From Ciona intestinalis (Eukaryota > Chordata > Ascidiacea > Phlebobranchia > Cionidae), in the NCBI RefSeq assembly GCF_000224145.3, contig NW_004190390.2, forward strand, positions 224,812-288,811: a stretch of DNA of 64,000 bases, read 5' to 3'. Position 1 is the stretch's first letter. Each line of letters begins with the position of its first letter. This document shows, one piece after another, positions 46,723-58,152 of the stretch. The notes beneath the pieces are model-generated. The model did not search any database, was not told where the DNA came from, and saw only the letters and a list, made by a program, of their open reading frames with translations. The position numbers were made by a program, and so were the translations under genes.

Positions 46723-49700
46723 TTATAGCTCGCTATTTTGAAAATCTGCCAGCATATTTGGTCGAAACACAACGATATTTACGGTTTTTAGCGACCTATT
46801 TGTATTTTGTTCATCTGCATATTTTTCCAGTGCTCGTCTTATGCCTTGGCTTACTTCTTTTGGGTTGAACCTCAGATTACCTAGAATAAAACAAACTGTC
46901 TTAACCGCCTGCCCGCTAAAGTCTTATTAAAAAACGTTTCTAAGCATTATAAGCAGAGTTTTTCTTACACATGGTGTATTCATGCACCTCATGCTCACTG
47001 TCGAGTTAGAACAAGCGTGTCTTCTTAGGTACCTAACACACATGGTGTATTCATACACCTCATGCTCACTGTCGAGTTAGAACAAGCGTGTCTTCTTAGG
47101 TACCTAACACACATGGTGTATTCATACACCTCATGCTCACTGTCGAGTTAGAACAAGCGTGTCTTCTTAGGTACCTAACACACATGGTGTATTCATACAC
47201 CTCATGCTCACTGTCAAGTTATAACATGGGTGCCTTCTTATACACCAGACACACATGTTGTATTCATACACCTCATGCTCACTGTGGAACTGTAGCCTAC
47301 AACATCATTATATCCCAGTATACTAGATACTCATTACACGAAAAGCAGACGTACATTTTGCACAGCAAACGAGTATGGTCTCTTTGAGCACAATATGCCT
47401 TAACATTTTACCTGTTCCTATGGCTGGTATAGCCAGAGACTTTAATCCAGCCTCTGCGCACTGGTGTAAAACATTTAAGACCTCCCGTTCCACGTCTTGA
47501 ACCCGCCGTAAATTGATATGAAATATATTTCTACATGCTGACATGTTCCCACCAGACGTACACCTCATAGTTTTACTCTTTGCCGCATCGGAATTTCCAA
47601 CTTCCACAGTTAGACGCTCTCCTCCTTGGTTTAGTATTGCATTTGACAGCATTCCTATAAATACAAGCTTTGGTACTTTCTTTATAATAATATTGCAGTA
47701 TTAATTATAGTACTGTGGGGTAAGATGGAATATCGTTATAGGATCTAATTCCTATGTTTCGTGATCGTGTTTTGAACATTAAACAACGCTCTTTTAAAGT
47801 TACGCGGCTATGGTAATATAGTCTTTAAGTTTTCTTTGTTTACTACCAAATGACAATGAAAACATGTCCCATCTTACCCACCCTAGTATACCATTAGCAG
47901 TGTTAATTACTGGTTTAAAGTATGCAAAAATATAATTGATACATTTGAAGAAAACAAACTAAAAAAAAAATACTAAAACACCAATAAGGTTACGTTGGTG
48001 GTAAATCGTAAGAGGTGTATGATACAGAACATCAGTGTTTTAACTAATGTTGTCGTCCGCCACCCGACGGTAAACAAGTGACAAATAAAAAGTACTTACC
48101 CCTCCACAGAGAAAATGACGAATTACAGCTGTTGACATAACCCTCACACTTCATGGTGGTAATATCACCGCAAGTTAATTTTACATCAAGATTGTTTATC
48201 TTGGCGATGCTGGCCACGGAAAATATGTTCTTACACATCTAAAGTATGTTTTATTTATTATATAGTTTCCAATGCAATTTCACAACTTCTAACGTTGCTT
48301 ATGATCACTGTCAGTTATAACATGGATGTCTTCTTTTTCACTAGACACAGATGGTGTATTCATACACCTCCTGCTCACTGTCCAGCTATAACATGGGTAT
48401 TTTCTTATACACCAGACACACATGGTGTATTCATATACACCTCATGCTCACTGTCAGTTATAACATGGGTGTCTTCTTATACACCAGACACCAATGGTGT
48501 ATTCATACACCTCATGCTCACCGCCAAGTTATAACATGGATGTCTTTTTATACACTAAACACACATGGTGTATTCATACACCTCATACTCACCGTCGATT
48601 CATACACCTCATACTCACCGTCGATTCATACACCTCATACTCACCGTACAACACATGTGTCTATTACCTGAAACGAATCTTCCTTTTCCGGATCCAACAC
48701 AAGATTAACTTGATGCAAGTGAAAAGAACGAAACCTACGAAACTCATCTTGCATCCAACGTGATACAACATTCACTGGATACCCGAGGTCAGGGAGACAC
48801 ATTGCAATAACCGAGTATGCTTCTTCCTCTGCTTTTTCCAATGAGTTTTTAAGAATCTCAAAGAACTCTTGCTTCACTTTGTCATGCCCTCTGTAATCAA
48901 AAAAAATAACTTGTTTTATGTCGGTGTACTGTTTATATAAGACTTTGTATTTAAGTATCAGTCAAGTTGTCGCAAAATTAAAAGATAGCAATCAAAAAGT
49001 TGGTACATTTTTTAAAGGTTGAGTATTAGACACGCGTGTTCTGTCGACTGTCGTTGTCCGCCATACGTGGATAAATAAGTGACAATCGTTCATATGAGTC
49101 GGGTCATGCAAAATTAATGAATCCACACATATATTTGGTTGTTAATTAGTTTAACTTTGCGAATGCATTATCATTTCTCAACTTGAGTTTGGTTTTCGAA
49201 ACTTTTTACCTATTAATAATCCCGAAACGATGTCTTCCAAGTAAGATTTTAGGTACGTAGGGTGGAATCTTTTTTACAAACGTTTTACCGCACATGAAGT
49301 TTGTCCCAGTTGTTGCCTAAAATACGCATTATGTAAACACAAAAATTTTGTTTTGTGGGGTAATATGGGACACCTTTAGAACATAATATTTAAATATCCT
49401 GATCGTGTTTTAAACAATTAACAACGGTCCAAGGGAGTCGTGAGGATACGGTTTTATAATTCTTTAGATGTTCTTTGTTTGCTACCAAATGGGACGAGAA
49501 AATAGAATGAAATGGTGTTCCATCTTACCCCCACCCTAGTATAGCTTGTATACCTGCGTGTCAACATTTTCAGATTCCCAAATGAAAACTGCACCGACCT
49601 AAGCAAAGTGAATAAAATACGGTAAAATAGGTGTGATAACTATATGCGTATGCTCGACTGCGATTCAGGCATTTTGTTACATCGTTATAACACGGGTGTT

Positions 49701-52700
49701 CTGTTTCATACACCACGTGCCCCCTCACGAGTTACCACGTATCAAAAAAGTACTTATAAGTTCCATACGTGGTAATTCGGAAGTGGGCATGAGGTGTATG
49801 AAACAGAACATACGTGTTATAAAGACTGTCGTTGTCACGCGAGGATAAAGCAAGTTTAATGTATAACAAAAGAATCTACTTAAAACGACCAGAGTTTTTT
49901 AAATACCCTTTCGTCTTCAATTCGTCCTAGCTTTACTACGACTTTTAATTCCTCTGGACCAGCTGAACCGCCACTGTTAGAAAAAAACAAGGTTATTATA
50001 GACGTACAAATTCTATTATGTTACTCATTTCATTGTTACCTGTATTGTTTAAAGGTAGAATCTTGCAGCAATTCCGATGCAGTTGGCCTTGACTTTACGT
50101 CAAAGACTGCCATTCTGCAAATATACAATAAAAGTTAATAACCCGAAGTTACATAGTGCTGGTAACTCGTAAGAGAGTGCGTGGTGTACGAAACAGAAGA
50201 TCCGTATTATTAAGATTGAAGTTGCCCCGCCATGCGATGATAAATCGTTTACATTAATTCGTTTATTTATTCAGGTTAAACCGTATAAACAGACGTTCAA
50301 ATGTATGGAATACAAATCCGATAGGCAAGTTAAACAGGTAACTTATTTATCCTCGCGTGGTAAAGGGCATCGACATTCGTTATAACACGGGTGTTCTGTC
50401 TCATACACCTCATGTCAGCTTACGAGTTATCCTATTTGTAGCTTTGCAGGTAATTGATTATTGCATAACTCATATTTCGACAACCCATAAGTGACTTAGC
50501 TGTAGCCAATACGGGTACGTGTCTTGTCCAAGCATAAATACGCCTATACAATATTCTTTTTTTTTATGGTCGAGCGCGTTAAGTGTATATTCTACCACGA
50601 CGACGGAGCGTATATATTATATGCTTGGACAAACCACCTATAGATGGCGTAGACACCATTCCTATCTTTATATAAAAGCATATTGTACACATGCTGCTTG
50701 GGCATGAGAACGCGCACAACTTACGCACTTTTTAAAAAGATTGTCAAAACGTTTTTCTTTCAGATCTGGTAGAATTTTTTTGGAAATAACCTGATTAATA
50801 TATTTAAAGATAGAGTCTCTTGCAAAGTTTTCTGTAATCGGATCCAGTTTCACGAGCTCATAGAATACACAACCAAGAGACCTATGAGTTATAAGTGAGG
50901 TTAAATACACACGATGCTGGTGCAGCAAAAAAAACGATAATATTGTTCTGTGGGGTAAAATGGGACACCGTTAGCACCCAAATCTCATATTTCCTGATGT
51001 GTTTTGAACAATTCTATTAACAGCGCTTTTATACAGCAGCCAAGAGTTGATAATAAAAATCAGTTTTACACAATTATATAACTCTATTATCAACTGGGAC
51101 GAGAAAAGAGAATGAAAACATGTCCCATCTTACCCCACTACATCCATTTTTTTTCAATATGTCAAAAACTATAAAACCTATGATTTTTAAATTTTGTACA
51201 CATTATGTCAAAGAGATTTTTTCTTTTGGTGAAAAAAACAAACTTTTTACAGATTACCCAAAATCGCCACGTTTGGGTCACAAGTTAGGAATGCATTTCG
51301 CCATTAAGCTGTTCGTATACTTGTGGTATAATACAAGTCTGAACAAGCTTTTACCAAATATCACTTTTCGGGCCGTAGGGCAGGCCCTTGAACATCTCAG
51401 GGCTAGTGTAAGTAAAAGTGCCCACGTTACACGTCATAGCCAATTGCTGTGTATGCTGTAGCTGCCTGGATATACCGAAGTCGCAAAGTTTTGCATCATT
51501 ACCAACCAATAACACGTTTGCTGGTTTAAGGTCTCTGTGCAGAACGTTTCTGTAAAGTAAATGAATTCAGTCGGGTGGGGAAGATTGGACGCCTTTTCAT
51601 TCTATTTTCTCGCCCCATTTGGTAGTAATTTAAACAAAGATAATTTAAAGAATTATAAAAACTGTATTCTCACGACTCCTATATAGACCGCTGTTAATTG
51701 TTTAAAACACGACCTAGTGGTCGTTATAGGAATGACTAAATTGGCATTCACACCCAAAACTGTCGCCCACAGAATTCTGTACTTTTTACTCATTAGTACG
51801 TATGAGATGTATGACATAAAATAGAAGATGATTGTTAGTGTCCCCACAAAGATAATATATAGCCGCAGTAAATGAAACCACATCAATAAGCATTATTACT
51901 TGGAATGTAGATATTCTAATGCAATGAGCATATGGTATGTCCATTTTAGAAACAGATTCGGGGGAATTGTCTCATTATTATCCTTAGTTTTCCGTATTTT
52001 TGTTGCAAGATCGCCGCCCTGTGCAGAATACAGAAGAATTTTATCAAATTCTCGTGTTTATGTAACATGACTTTTATTTTGTCGTTTCAGTAAAGAAGCT
52101 ATATAGCGCACAAGTTAATTTAGGCAAATGCGGAATTGCGCACACACACTGAATTGCACTGTTTGCTCAAGCGCTTTAATTGTAAACATAAAAAACGCAA
52201 ACACTGCAAAAAATCGCAGCAACCTCTGCAACTCCATGCATATACGTGTGTGCACAAGCACTTGTTGTCCTGGTATCGTGGAAGAATTTATTGTTCAACA
52301 CACGTTTACAACAAAAGAACACCTAGCCCCTTTAAATGACGCTTGCACGGTATTAAAGCTAACGTTTCTGAGTAATTAATTTCGTAAAAACAGTAAATAT
52401 ATTCAATATGGCTTATACTCCCTAAAAGATGTATAGTAGGGTCGGGGAAGATGGAACACCTTTCCATTCTATTTTTTCGTCCCATGTGGTAGTAAACAAA
52501 GAACATTCTAAGAATTATATAACCGTATCCTCACGACTCCTATAGATCGTTGTTAATTGTTTAAAACACGATCAGGATATTTGGACATTATGTGCTAAAG
52601 GTGTTCCATCTTATCCAACAGTACTATATCGCATTTCTTACCTCACAATATTCAATGATAATGTAGAAGGAGTTACAGTCAAAGAAACATTCATAAAACT

Positions 52701-53064
52701 GAACGATATGTGTGTGGTTAAGCGAAGTTAGTAGAACTGCTTCTTCTCGTACTTTTTCTTTTGGAATTTCAGCCCCGAGATTTGTTTCTTTAAGAACAAC
52801 TCTAAAAATGGAATGTGTGTAAATCATTTGTCTCATTAATTATCTATATGCGCGTAACTATAAGTACTTTTCTACCTTAGACTTACCTTTATCAATAAAA
52901 TACACGCACGAAACTTACGTTTTTCTCCTTTGCTTATCATGAGCCGCACATGCGATACCAAAACTGCCTTTACCGAGAACTCTTTCAACAACAAATCTGT
53001 TTAAAATTGTCTTCCCTACAAGGCCATGTTCATACGCATGAAATTGCCGTAGCTCCAGTTCCAT
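46723..53064 (-). CDS. NEK-like protein kinase fused to macro domains, complete, 12 exons
   Basis: Exons in order: 53064-52919, 52801-52642, 52018-51900, 51549-51355, 50881-50729, 50114-50040, 49973-49907, 49316-49210, 48890-48668, 48238-48100, 47654-47412 and 46880-46723. Every junction keeps frame; 594 aa. Residues about 24-280 are a Ser/Thr kinase closest in style to NEK: VLGKGSFG (29-36), Lys53, IIIEYCEGGDL, HRDLKPAN (146-153), DFG (165-167), GTFTYTSPE (185-193), SDIWSLGCVFYEL, RPTASELL. All catalytic residues are present. Residues about 306-415 resemble the C-terminal half of a macro domain (AYSVIAMCLPDLGYPVNVVS). Residues about 432-590 are a full macro domain: VKLTCGDIT (434-442), YVNSCN (449-454), IPAIGTG (537-543), LKTVNIVVFRP. 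Macro domains bind or cleave ADP-ribose. The intron after exon 5 uses donor GTGCGT. Likely cytosolic or nuclear; no signal peptide. Confidence 0.85.
46967..47290. repeat. 71-bp minisatellite, intron 11 of the kinase-macro gene
   Basis: Five units with period 71; ATGGTGTATTCAT (last unit ATGTTGTATTCAT) starts at 46971, 47042, 47113, 47184 and 47255. The first four carry GAACAAGCGTGTCTTCTTAG; the last carries ATAACATGGGTGCCTTCTTA. Confidence 0.95.
47706..47890 (-). mobile_element. MITE, intron 10 of the kinase-macro gene
   Basis: TATAGTACTGTGGGGTAAGA to TCTTACCCACCCTAGTAT. The matching site in the macro fragment (about 44880-44965) holds only the left part, which is where that copy breaks. Confidence 0.85.
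48315..48655. repeat. Second 71-bp minisatellite plus 26-bp units, intron 9 of the kinase-macro gene
   Basis: Four units of 71-72 bp (ATGGTGTATTCAT at 48351, 48422, 48494, 48565) followed by three short units of about 26 bp (GATTCATACACCTCATACTC). The unit is clearly related to that in intron 11. Confidence 0.95.
49350..49543 (-). mobile_element. MITE, intron 7 of the kinase-macro gene
   Basis: TTTGTGGGGTAATATGGGAC at left, CATCTTACCCCCACCCTAGT at right, reversed core. Confidence 0.85.
49675..49855. repeat. Two SINE tails head to head
   Basis: A reversed tail (CGTTATAACACGGGTGTTCT, CATACACC) is followed after about 20 bp by a forward tail (GGGCATGAGGTGTATGAAAC, CATACGTGTTATAAAGACTG). The two arms are near complementary and could fold into a long hairpin. 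Confidence 0.85.
50940..51141 (-). mobile_element. MITE, intron 4 of the kinase-macro gene
   Basis: Starts TTCTGTGGGGTAAAATGGGA and ends CATCTTACCCCACTACAT, reversed core. A partial plus-oriented copy lies nearby at about 51567-51715. Confidence 0.8.
52432..52627 (+). mobile_element. MITE, intron 2 of the kinase-macro gene
   Basis: TATAGTAGGGTCGGGGAAGA to CATCTTATCCAACAGTACTA. It ends about 15 bp before kinase exon 2 (minus strand). Confidence 0.85.
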
Positions 53065-54996
53065 TTTAACCCTGCGTGCTTGCAGTAAATATTGGTAACT
53101 AAACTACTTACTTTAAAGCAGTGGTTCTAAAATAACCATCACTTCGAAAAATTACTGCGCAGAGCCCGCAATTAGCTTTTTATTTCATTTACTTTCAACG
53201 ATTGATTAGTAAACCTAAAGAAGTTATTCACGTATCACCTAGAAGACTTTCATGTACCACAAAGTGGTATATGCACGTACCATTGCTTTAAAGCTATTTT
53301 AGTAAACCTAAGGAAGTTGTTCACGTATCACCCGGAAGACTTTCATGTACCACAAAGTGGTATATGCACGTACCATTGCTTTAAAGCTATTTACTGCTAG
53401 AAAGTTAATTCGTCAACAACAGTTATAGCGATTATAAGTACGTTTGCCTATTGTTGCAGCTGGGCCAGGGTAATTTCACTTTTACAGTCTCACTACGCCA
53501 ACAACAACGTCATGTTTGCACCTCGTACATGCAAGTGGCAAATATGAGCGTGCCCACACACACATTACAGTTCGCCACTCGATTACTTACACCTGACTGG
53601 CAAACGTATTTCTTTGTAGCAACATGATACCAAAACCAACGTCAAAACAAATAACTGCCATGTTACATACGCTGTAACTTATACGCGGCCCGTTGGTATA
53701 TGAAACAGAAACCCCGTGTTTTAACTGTATATACTGTCGTGTTGTCCCGCCCAGAGTCGTATAAACACCGAGTAGTCCAACTGCCGTCTTTGTGTGTCCA
53801 AAATAGAGCAAAAGTGGTGACTTTGGCAATGGGTTTAAACGAACTTGTTAGGATTTGTTTGTGTTTTCCTTTCGTGGGAAGGTGTAAAACAGCTTCTATT
53901 TACCCTACCAAACATTTTTTAGAAAAAATATAGAAATTTAGCCGCATTAAATGACTAAAATGTCGCAAATCAACCGCTTCTAATTCTAATTTTTGACTTC
54001 TTTTGACACAGAAAACAAATGCCACATGTTTTTTACATTTTTTAACTTTTAAATTTGTTTTTAGGCCCAAGTTTTTTTGTATTTTACCGAAAAACATACA
54101 TCTTCCCTATACCTACTGTGTTATTTTGGACCCAAACTGCCGTTCAATTTGTGTTTTACGTAACATAGGGTTGGACTACTCGGTTTTTCTATGGCTCTGG
54201 TCCCGCCACGAGAGGATAAATAAGTTGCATTCATTCATATTTCACCGAACAAACAAAAAAGTACTGTGGGATAAAATAAATACCGTTAGCATATGTTTTC
54301 CTAAATTTCCCAATCGTGTGTTTTTAACAATTAACAAAACCTTCTTACGAACGTGAAGATATGGTTATTGGTTTAAAAGTCCTTGGACGAGTTTAAAAGT
54401 CCTTTGAGCCAGTTTTTTATTTAGATTTCTATGTTAACATGCTCAAATGTGGCCTAATAGCGCCCTCTGGTATTAAAATATCACTATGGTTTCGTGAAGC
54501 TAAAATTCTTGAATTGAGTTTTTGTAAATTAAGAAAATGTTCGTGTTTTTAGTGTTACTCCGATACGCAAAGCATTTAGATTGACAAATGATTGGGAAAA
54601 TTAATGGACTTGTCGTCCCGACATCTAGTTTCAGTAAAATTGTGTATATTTACGTTTTATGCTAACTATAAAAGTAGAGTTAATTATTAATTTAATGATA
54701 TAACTTATTAACTTTAATGTGTATATTGCAGTACGCCATCATATACGTATATATAATAAATAATACTATAGTAATACTTTATTTATAATGTCTTTTAACA
54801 ACTGTTGTTTTGCTGTTGGTTTCCTTCTGTTTGGTCTTTAAATCATGATCTTCGCTATTGTTTTTAAAACGATGTTAAAAAAATATTTTGTTATATAAAC
54901 ATTTAAAAGAATCCATTCTATTTTTTAGGTATTAGTTTTTAAAATACTATTTTAAGTTTAATGTTTAAAAGCCATGTAAAACATCTGTAACCCACG
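53065..54996. other. Divergent promoter interval, kinase-macro gene and coiled-coil gene
   Basis: Holds a 93-bp tandem duplication (53207-53392), SINE tail pieces (about 53655-53760 and 54190-54240), a partial MITE (about 54262-54370) and AT-rich sequence. The open frames around 53700-54356 overlap these repeats and show no domain. Confidence 0.6.
53207..53392. repeat. 93-bp tandem duplication upstream of the kinase-macro gene
   Basis: Units 53207-53299 and 53300-53392 differ at a handful of positions. Each holds the short palindrome CCACAAAGTGG and GTATATGCACGTACC. The array lies about 145 bp upstream of the start codon of the minus-strand gene. Confidence 0.95.
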
Positions 54997-57130
54997 ATGG
55001 CGCTCTCAATCCTCACAAACCGTAAGTTGGACGAGGAAGATGACGACATGCTTGCTGTCAGCGATATCGGGCAGTTTGGGGAAGCGTACGAGAGTTCCCT
55101 CCGCCCCTCCCTTGCTGACAAACTTCAGGTGAAATTTGTTGCCTTTTATTTAAAAAAGTAACTTTTGTATTTATTAAAAATGAAACTAGTTTTGTCTCGT
55201 GAGTCTATGGTATTACTGTACAAATGTACTATGACATCACATAGTACTTTGTCTGTTTGGAAATATAAGCAATATGTTATGTGTTGCAACTTACATCTCA
55301 GGTGTTAGTAATTACGTGTTAGTAGTCGGCAACACTAAAAATTTCTGTGCTAACTTAGCTTATGATATAGTAGCTACTTTTTATGCACCAAGTTTGTAAA
55401 GGACACATATTCCCAAGCTGTTTCTATTGCTTGCTTTAATAAATTAATGCATGTCTGCATGTGTCCTTTGTAATTGCAGCATTGCAACCTATAACCACAT
55501 TAGATAGTTGTATTAAAAGGAAAAGGGTTATATATATACTTTTTACTTTATAAGTAGTTACTGTATTTCAATTGATGGCTTTTTGAGTATATTTACTAAG
55601 GATTGTTAATAGGGCAGTGCTTGTTTATTACTTTCATCATTATTTTAATACGCTTAAGATTTATTTGAATAACAGGTTGGGTTTCTGGCATCAGATCAGT
55701 TCACACAAACATATGACACCGAGATTCTTGACATTAAACAAATGACTCAAACTGTGCAGAGGCTTGTGGAAGACATGGCTAAAGTTAAAAGGGATTTTCA
55801 GTTTACAAAACAAGTTATGAAAGCGGCATTTGAGGAGAAGTTGCAAAACAAAGCTTTTGAGTTGTATACAAAACTTAATGATCGGTTTCGAGATGTGCAT
55901 GAGTTGCATGAAGAAAGGGTTGCTGTGGTACGGAGAAGTTTCAAACAGCAGTTGCAAGATGCTTTGGTTAAAATGGCTTCTCATTATAAGAAGTATTATG
56001 AAGCAAAACTGGCAGGGAAGCTTGTTTCTGACGATTCTTCAGGAAAAAAGGGCAAAATCGCGACTCTGGAAGCCGAACTTAGTCGACATCAATCTGTTAT
56101 TCAAATGATGGAGGTGCAGATGGAACAACTTCGAGTGGAACTTGCTGCTCAACCTGAAGCCACAGAGATAACTATAGACACGTCAGAACTCGATGCAATG
56201 ACAGAGCAAAATAAGTCGCTACAAGTGGAAATTAGTAAACTGAATGACAGGGTTGACGATTTGACGGACTCTTTAGAATTTAGGGAAGAAAAGATAAAAC
56301 AGCTCGGACTGGAAATTATGGAGGCTAAAGTTGAAGTTGAGAAAGAAAGAGAAGCCACGAAAAGATTGGCGCATCAGGTAGAAGAAACTAAGAAGGAGAT
56401 GGGGGAGCAGAAGATGGAAGCTATGAAAGCACTCGATAGGCAGAAGTTTGCATTGGAACAAGACATGGCTTCAAAACTTGCAGATAACGAGCAGGCAGCT
56501 GCAAGTGCAGCACGAGATCGGGAGAAGATGCTCAAAGAAATGGAGATTGAGTTGGAGAAGAGGTTACTAGAAGAAAGGAAGAAGTTTGAGTTACGTCTTA
56601 CACAGGAGAAGGAAGAGAACCAGCGCAGAAACAGGGCACTTCAGGATTCAAAATCTCTTGAAAGAGTAGTGGAACAGCAAAGACAGGAAATATATGCGTT
56701 GAAACAAAGATTAATCAGATCGCAAAAACAATGGGAAAAAAAATTTGCAATTCTGCGTGCAAGCCTACACGCATTAAAAGATGAAAATTATATTCGCGTC
56801 AATTTACAGAAGCAATCGGCAACACTCAAGTACGCTTCAATAAGTTATGGTCCAGATGCCCCCATCCAACCTGGTTCCATGATGCCAACTCCTGTTCTAG
56901 CTCCTGGCCAAATTAACCCAAAACCATTGCTTCCTCCCGTTCCAAAAGCCCTCCCTTCTATTAAGCAAGGCGGGAGACTGGGCAAGAGAACAAACACTCT
57001 TCCCAGTGGTGTTGGGACTGATCCTTTTAGTGAAGAAGAAGCAGAAGATTATGAAGAAGAGGAAGATGGTTTTATTCCTCTTCCACCCAAACCACCAAGC
57101 GTGGGGGATTACATGCCAGCCATCGCATAA
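54997..57130 (+). CDS. Coiled-coil protein, probable C10orf67 homologue, complete, 2 exons
   Basis: Exons 54997-55128 and 55676-57130, one phase-0 intron, 528 aa. The start ATG follows CCACG and is the first in frame. The N terminus is acidic (LDEEDDDML). Residues about 45-130 (VGFLASDQFTQTYDTEILDI, then VKRDFQFTKQVMKAAFEEKL) resemble the conserved N-terminal region of vertebrate C10orf67, as far as I recall it. From about 140 to 390 there is almost continuous heptad-rich coiled coil, high in Glu, Lys and Gln. The end is Pro-rich, then a very acidic run (EEEAEDYEEEED) before PPKPPSVGDYMPAIA. No enzyme motif and no membrane segment. The function of the family is not established. A poly-A signal (AATAAA) lies near 57222. 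The coding region is certain, the name is not. Confidence 0.85.
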
Positions 57131-58152
57131 AAAGCTCCTATTTTAAATTTCGCTCATTATTTTAAAGTCTTAAAAAAGTTGTTTTATATTTATTAAAAAC
57201 ATGTACACTGTGACTGTGACAATAATAAAACAGAGCACAATATAACTGTTTACATTATAAGTGGTTTAAATGTTTAGCAGGTTGAGTAAGATGTTTTTCA
57301 TTCTCTTTTATCTTCAAATGTTTTCCTTTTTTTAACTTTGAATGAATGTAACTTACTTTATCCTCGCGTGGCCGGAAAACGACAGTCGTTATAACACGGG
57401 TTTAACACCTCGTGCCAGCTTACGAGTTACCATGTATGTTACTTTGTGGGTAATTATTTTTTTTTTTGTGGGTGATTATTATTTTTTTTTTTTCATTCTT
57501 TTTTATGTATGGCTGATAATTTGGACAACCCATTAGTGACCACTGGGTTGGGACAATTGTCGTTAAGTGTCTTGCTCAAGGACACATATACAGCGTCGAG
57601 TCTCAAACTAATTACCTCTGGGTTACAGGCAGGCGCGCTAACCACTATGCCACGGCGCCGGGCATTCTTCCATTTGGTAGTAAACAAAAACATTCAAAGA
57701 ATTATACAACCGTATCCTCCTGAGTCTTAAAGAGCGTTGTAATTGTTTAAAACAGGTAATTTCGGATACTATGTGCTACCGGTATCCATCTTACCCCGCG
57801 CTACTGTATTAATCGTAATGTTGGAAACAAACGTGTATATGTGTATTATCCGCAGTGCGACACGCCATGGAACCTATGAAAGGCCAGAGTGGACAGCACA
57901 AACAGAAAATTTAGACGCTTTTGTTCATTACTTTTTCGGGACGTGTGAAGTATCTACGATTCAGAGTATCCACACTATAGTGTTTCCAAACGGTTTACTT
58001 TACTTTTGGACAAAGCACTGTAAGTCACAATTAAACAAAGGGGCTCTCCGCTTTGAGACAGTATACCGACAGCAACTGAAAAAAATACAAAATACAGAGA
58101 AAGTACGCTTGCTCAAACTTTCCAGTCTGATGAGCGCAGGCTGCATGAGAGT
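57131..58152. other. Spacer before the fucosyltransferase gene
   Basis: Contains a full SINE (57340-57661), an eroded MITE (about 57662-57806) and the fucosyltransferase 5' flank. A plus frame open from 57743 to 58180 has no recognised domain; it overlaps the MITE at its start and ends 27 bp inside the fucosyltransferase exon in another frame. It is more likely leader than protein. Confidence 0.6.
57340..57661 (-). repeat. Full-length SINE
   Basis: The most complete copy here: reversed tail (TTTATCCTCGCGTGGCCGGA), GTTATAACACGGG, body (GACAACCCATTAGTGACCAC, GTCGTTAAGTGTCTTGCTCA) and tRNA-like head ending GCGCTAACCACTATGCCACG. It defines the consensus used for the other calls. Confidence 0.95.

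Noticed and set aside
46967-48655. Possible CRISPR array
   Set aside because: Direct repeats are head to tail without unique spacers, in animal introns; this is a minisatellite.
48295-48763. Frames rich in repeated VYSYTSC / WCIHTPH
   Set aside because: They are translations of the 71-bp minisatellite in an intron of the opposite-strand gene.
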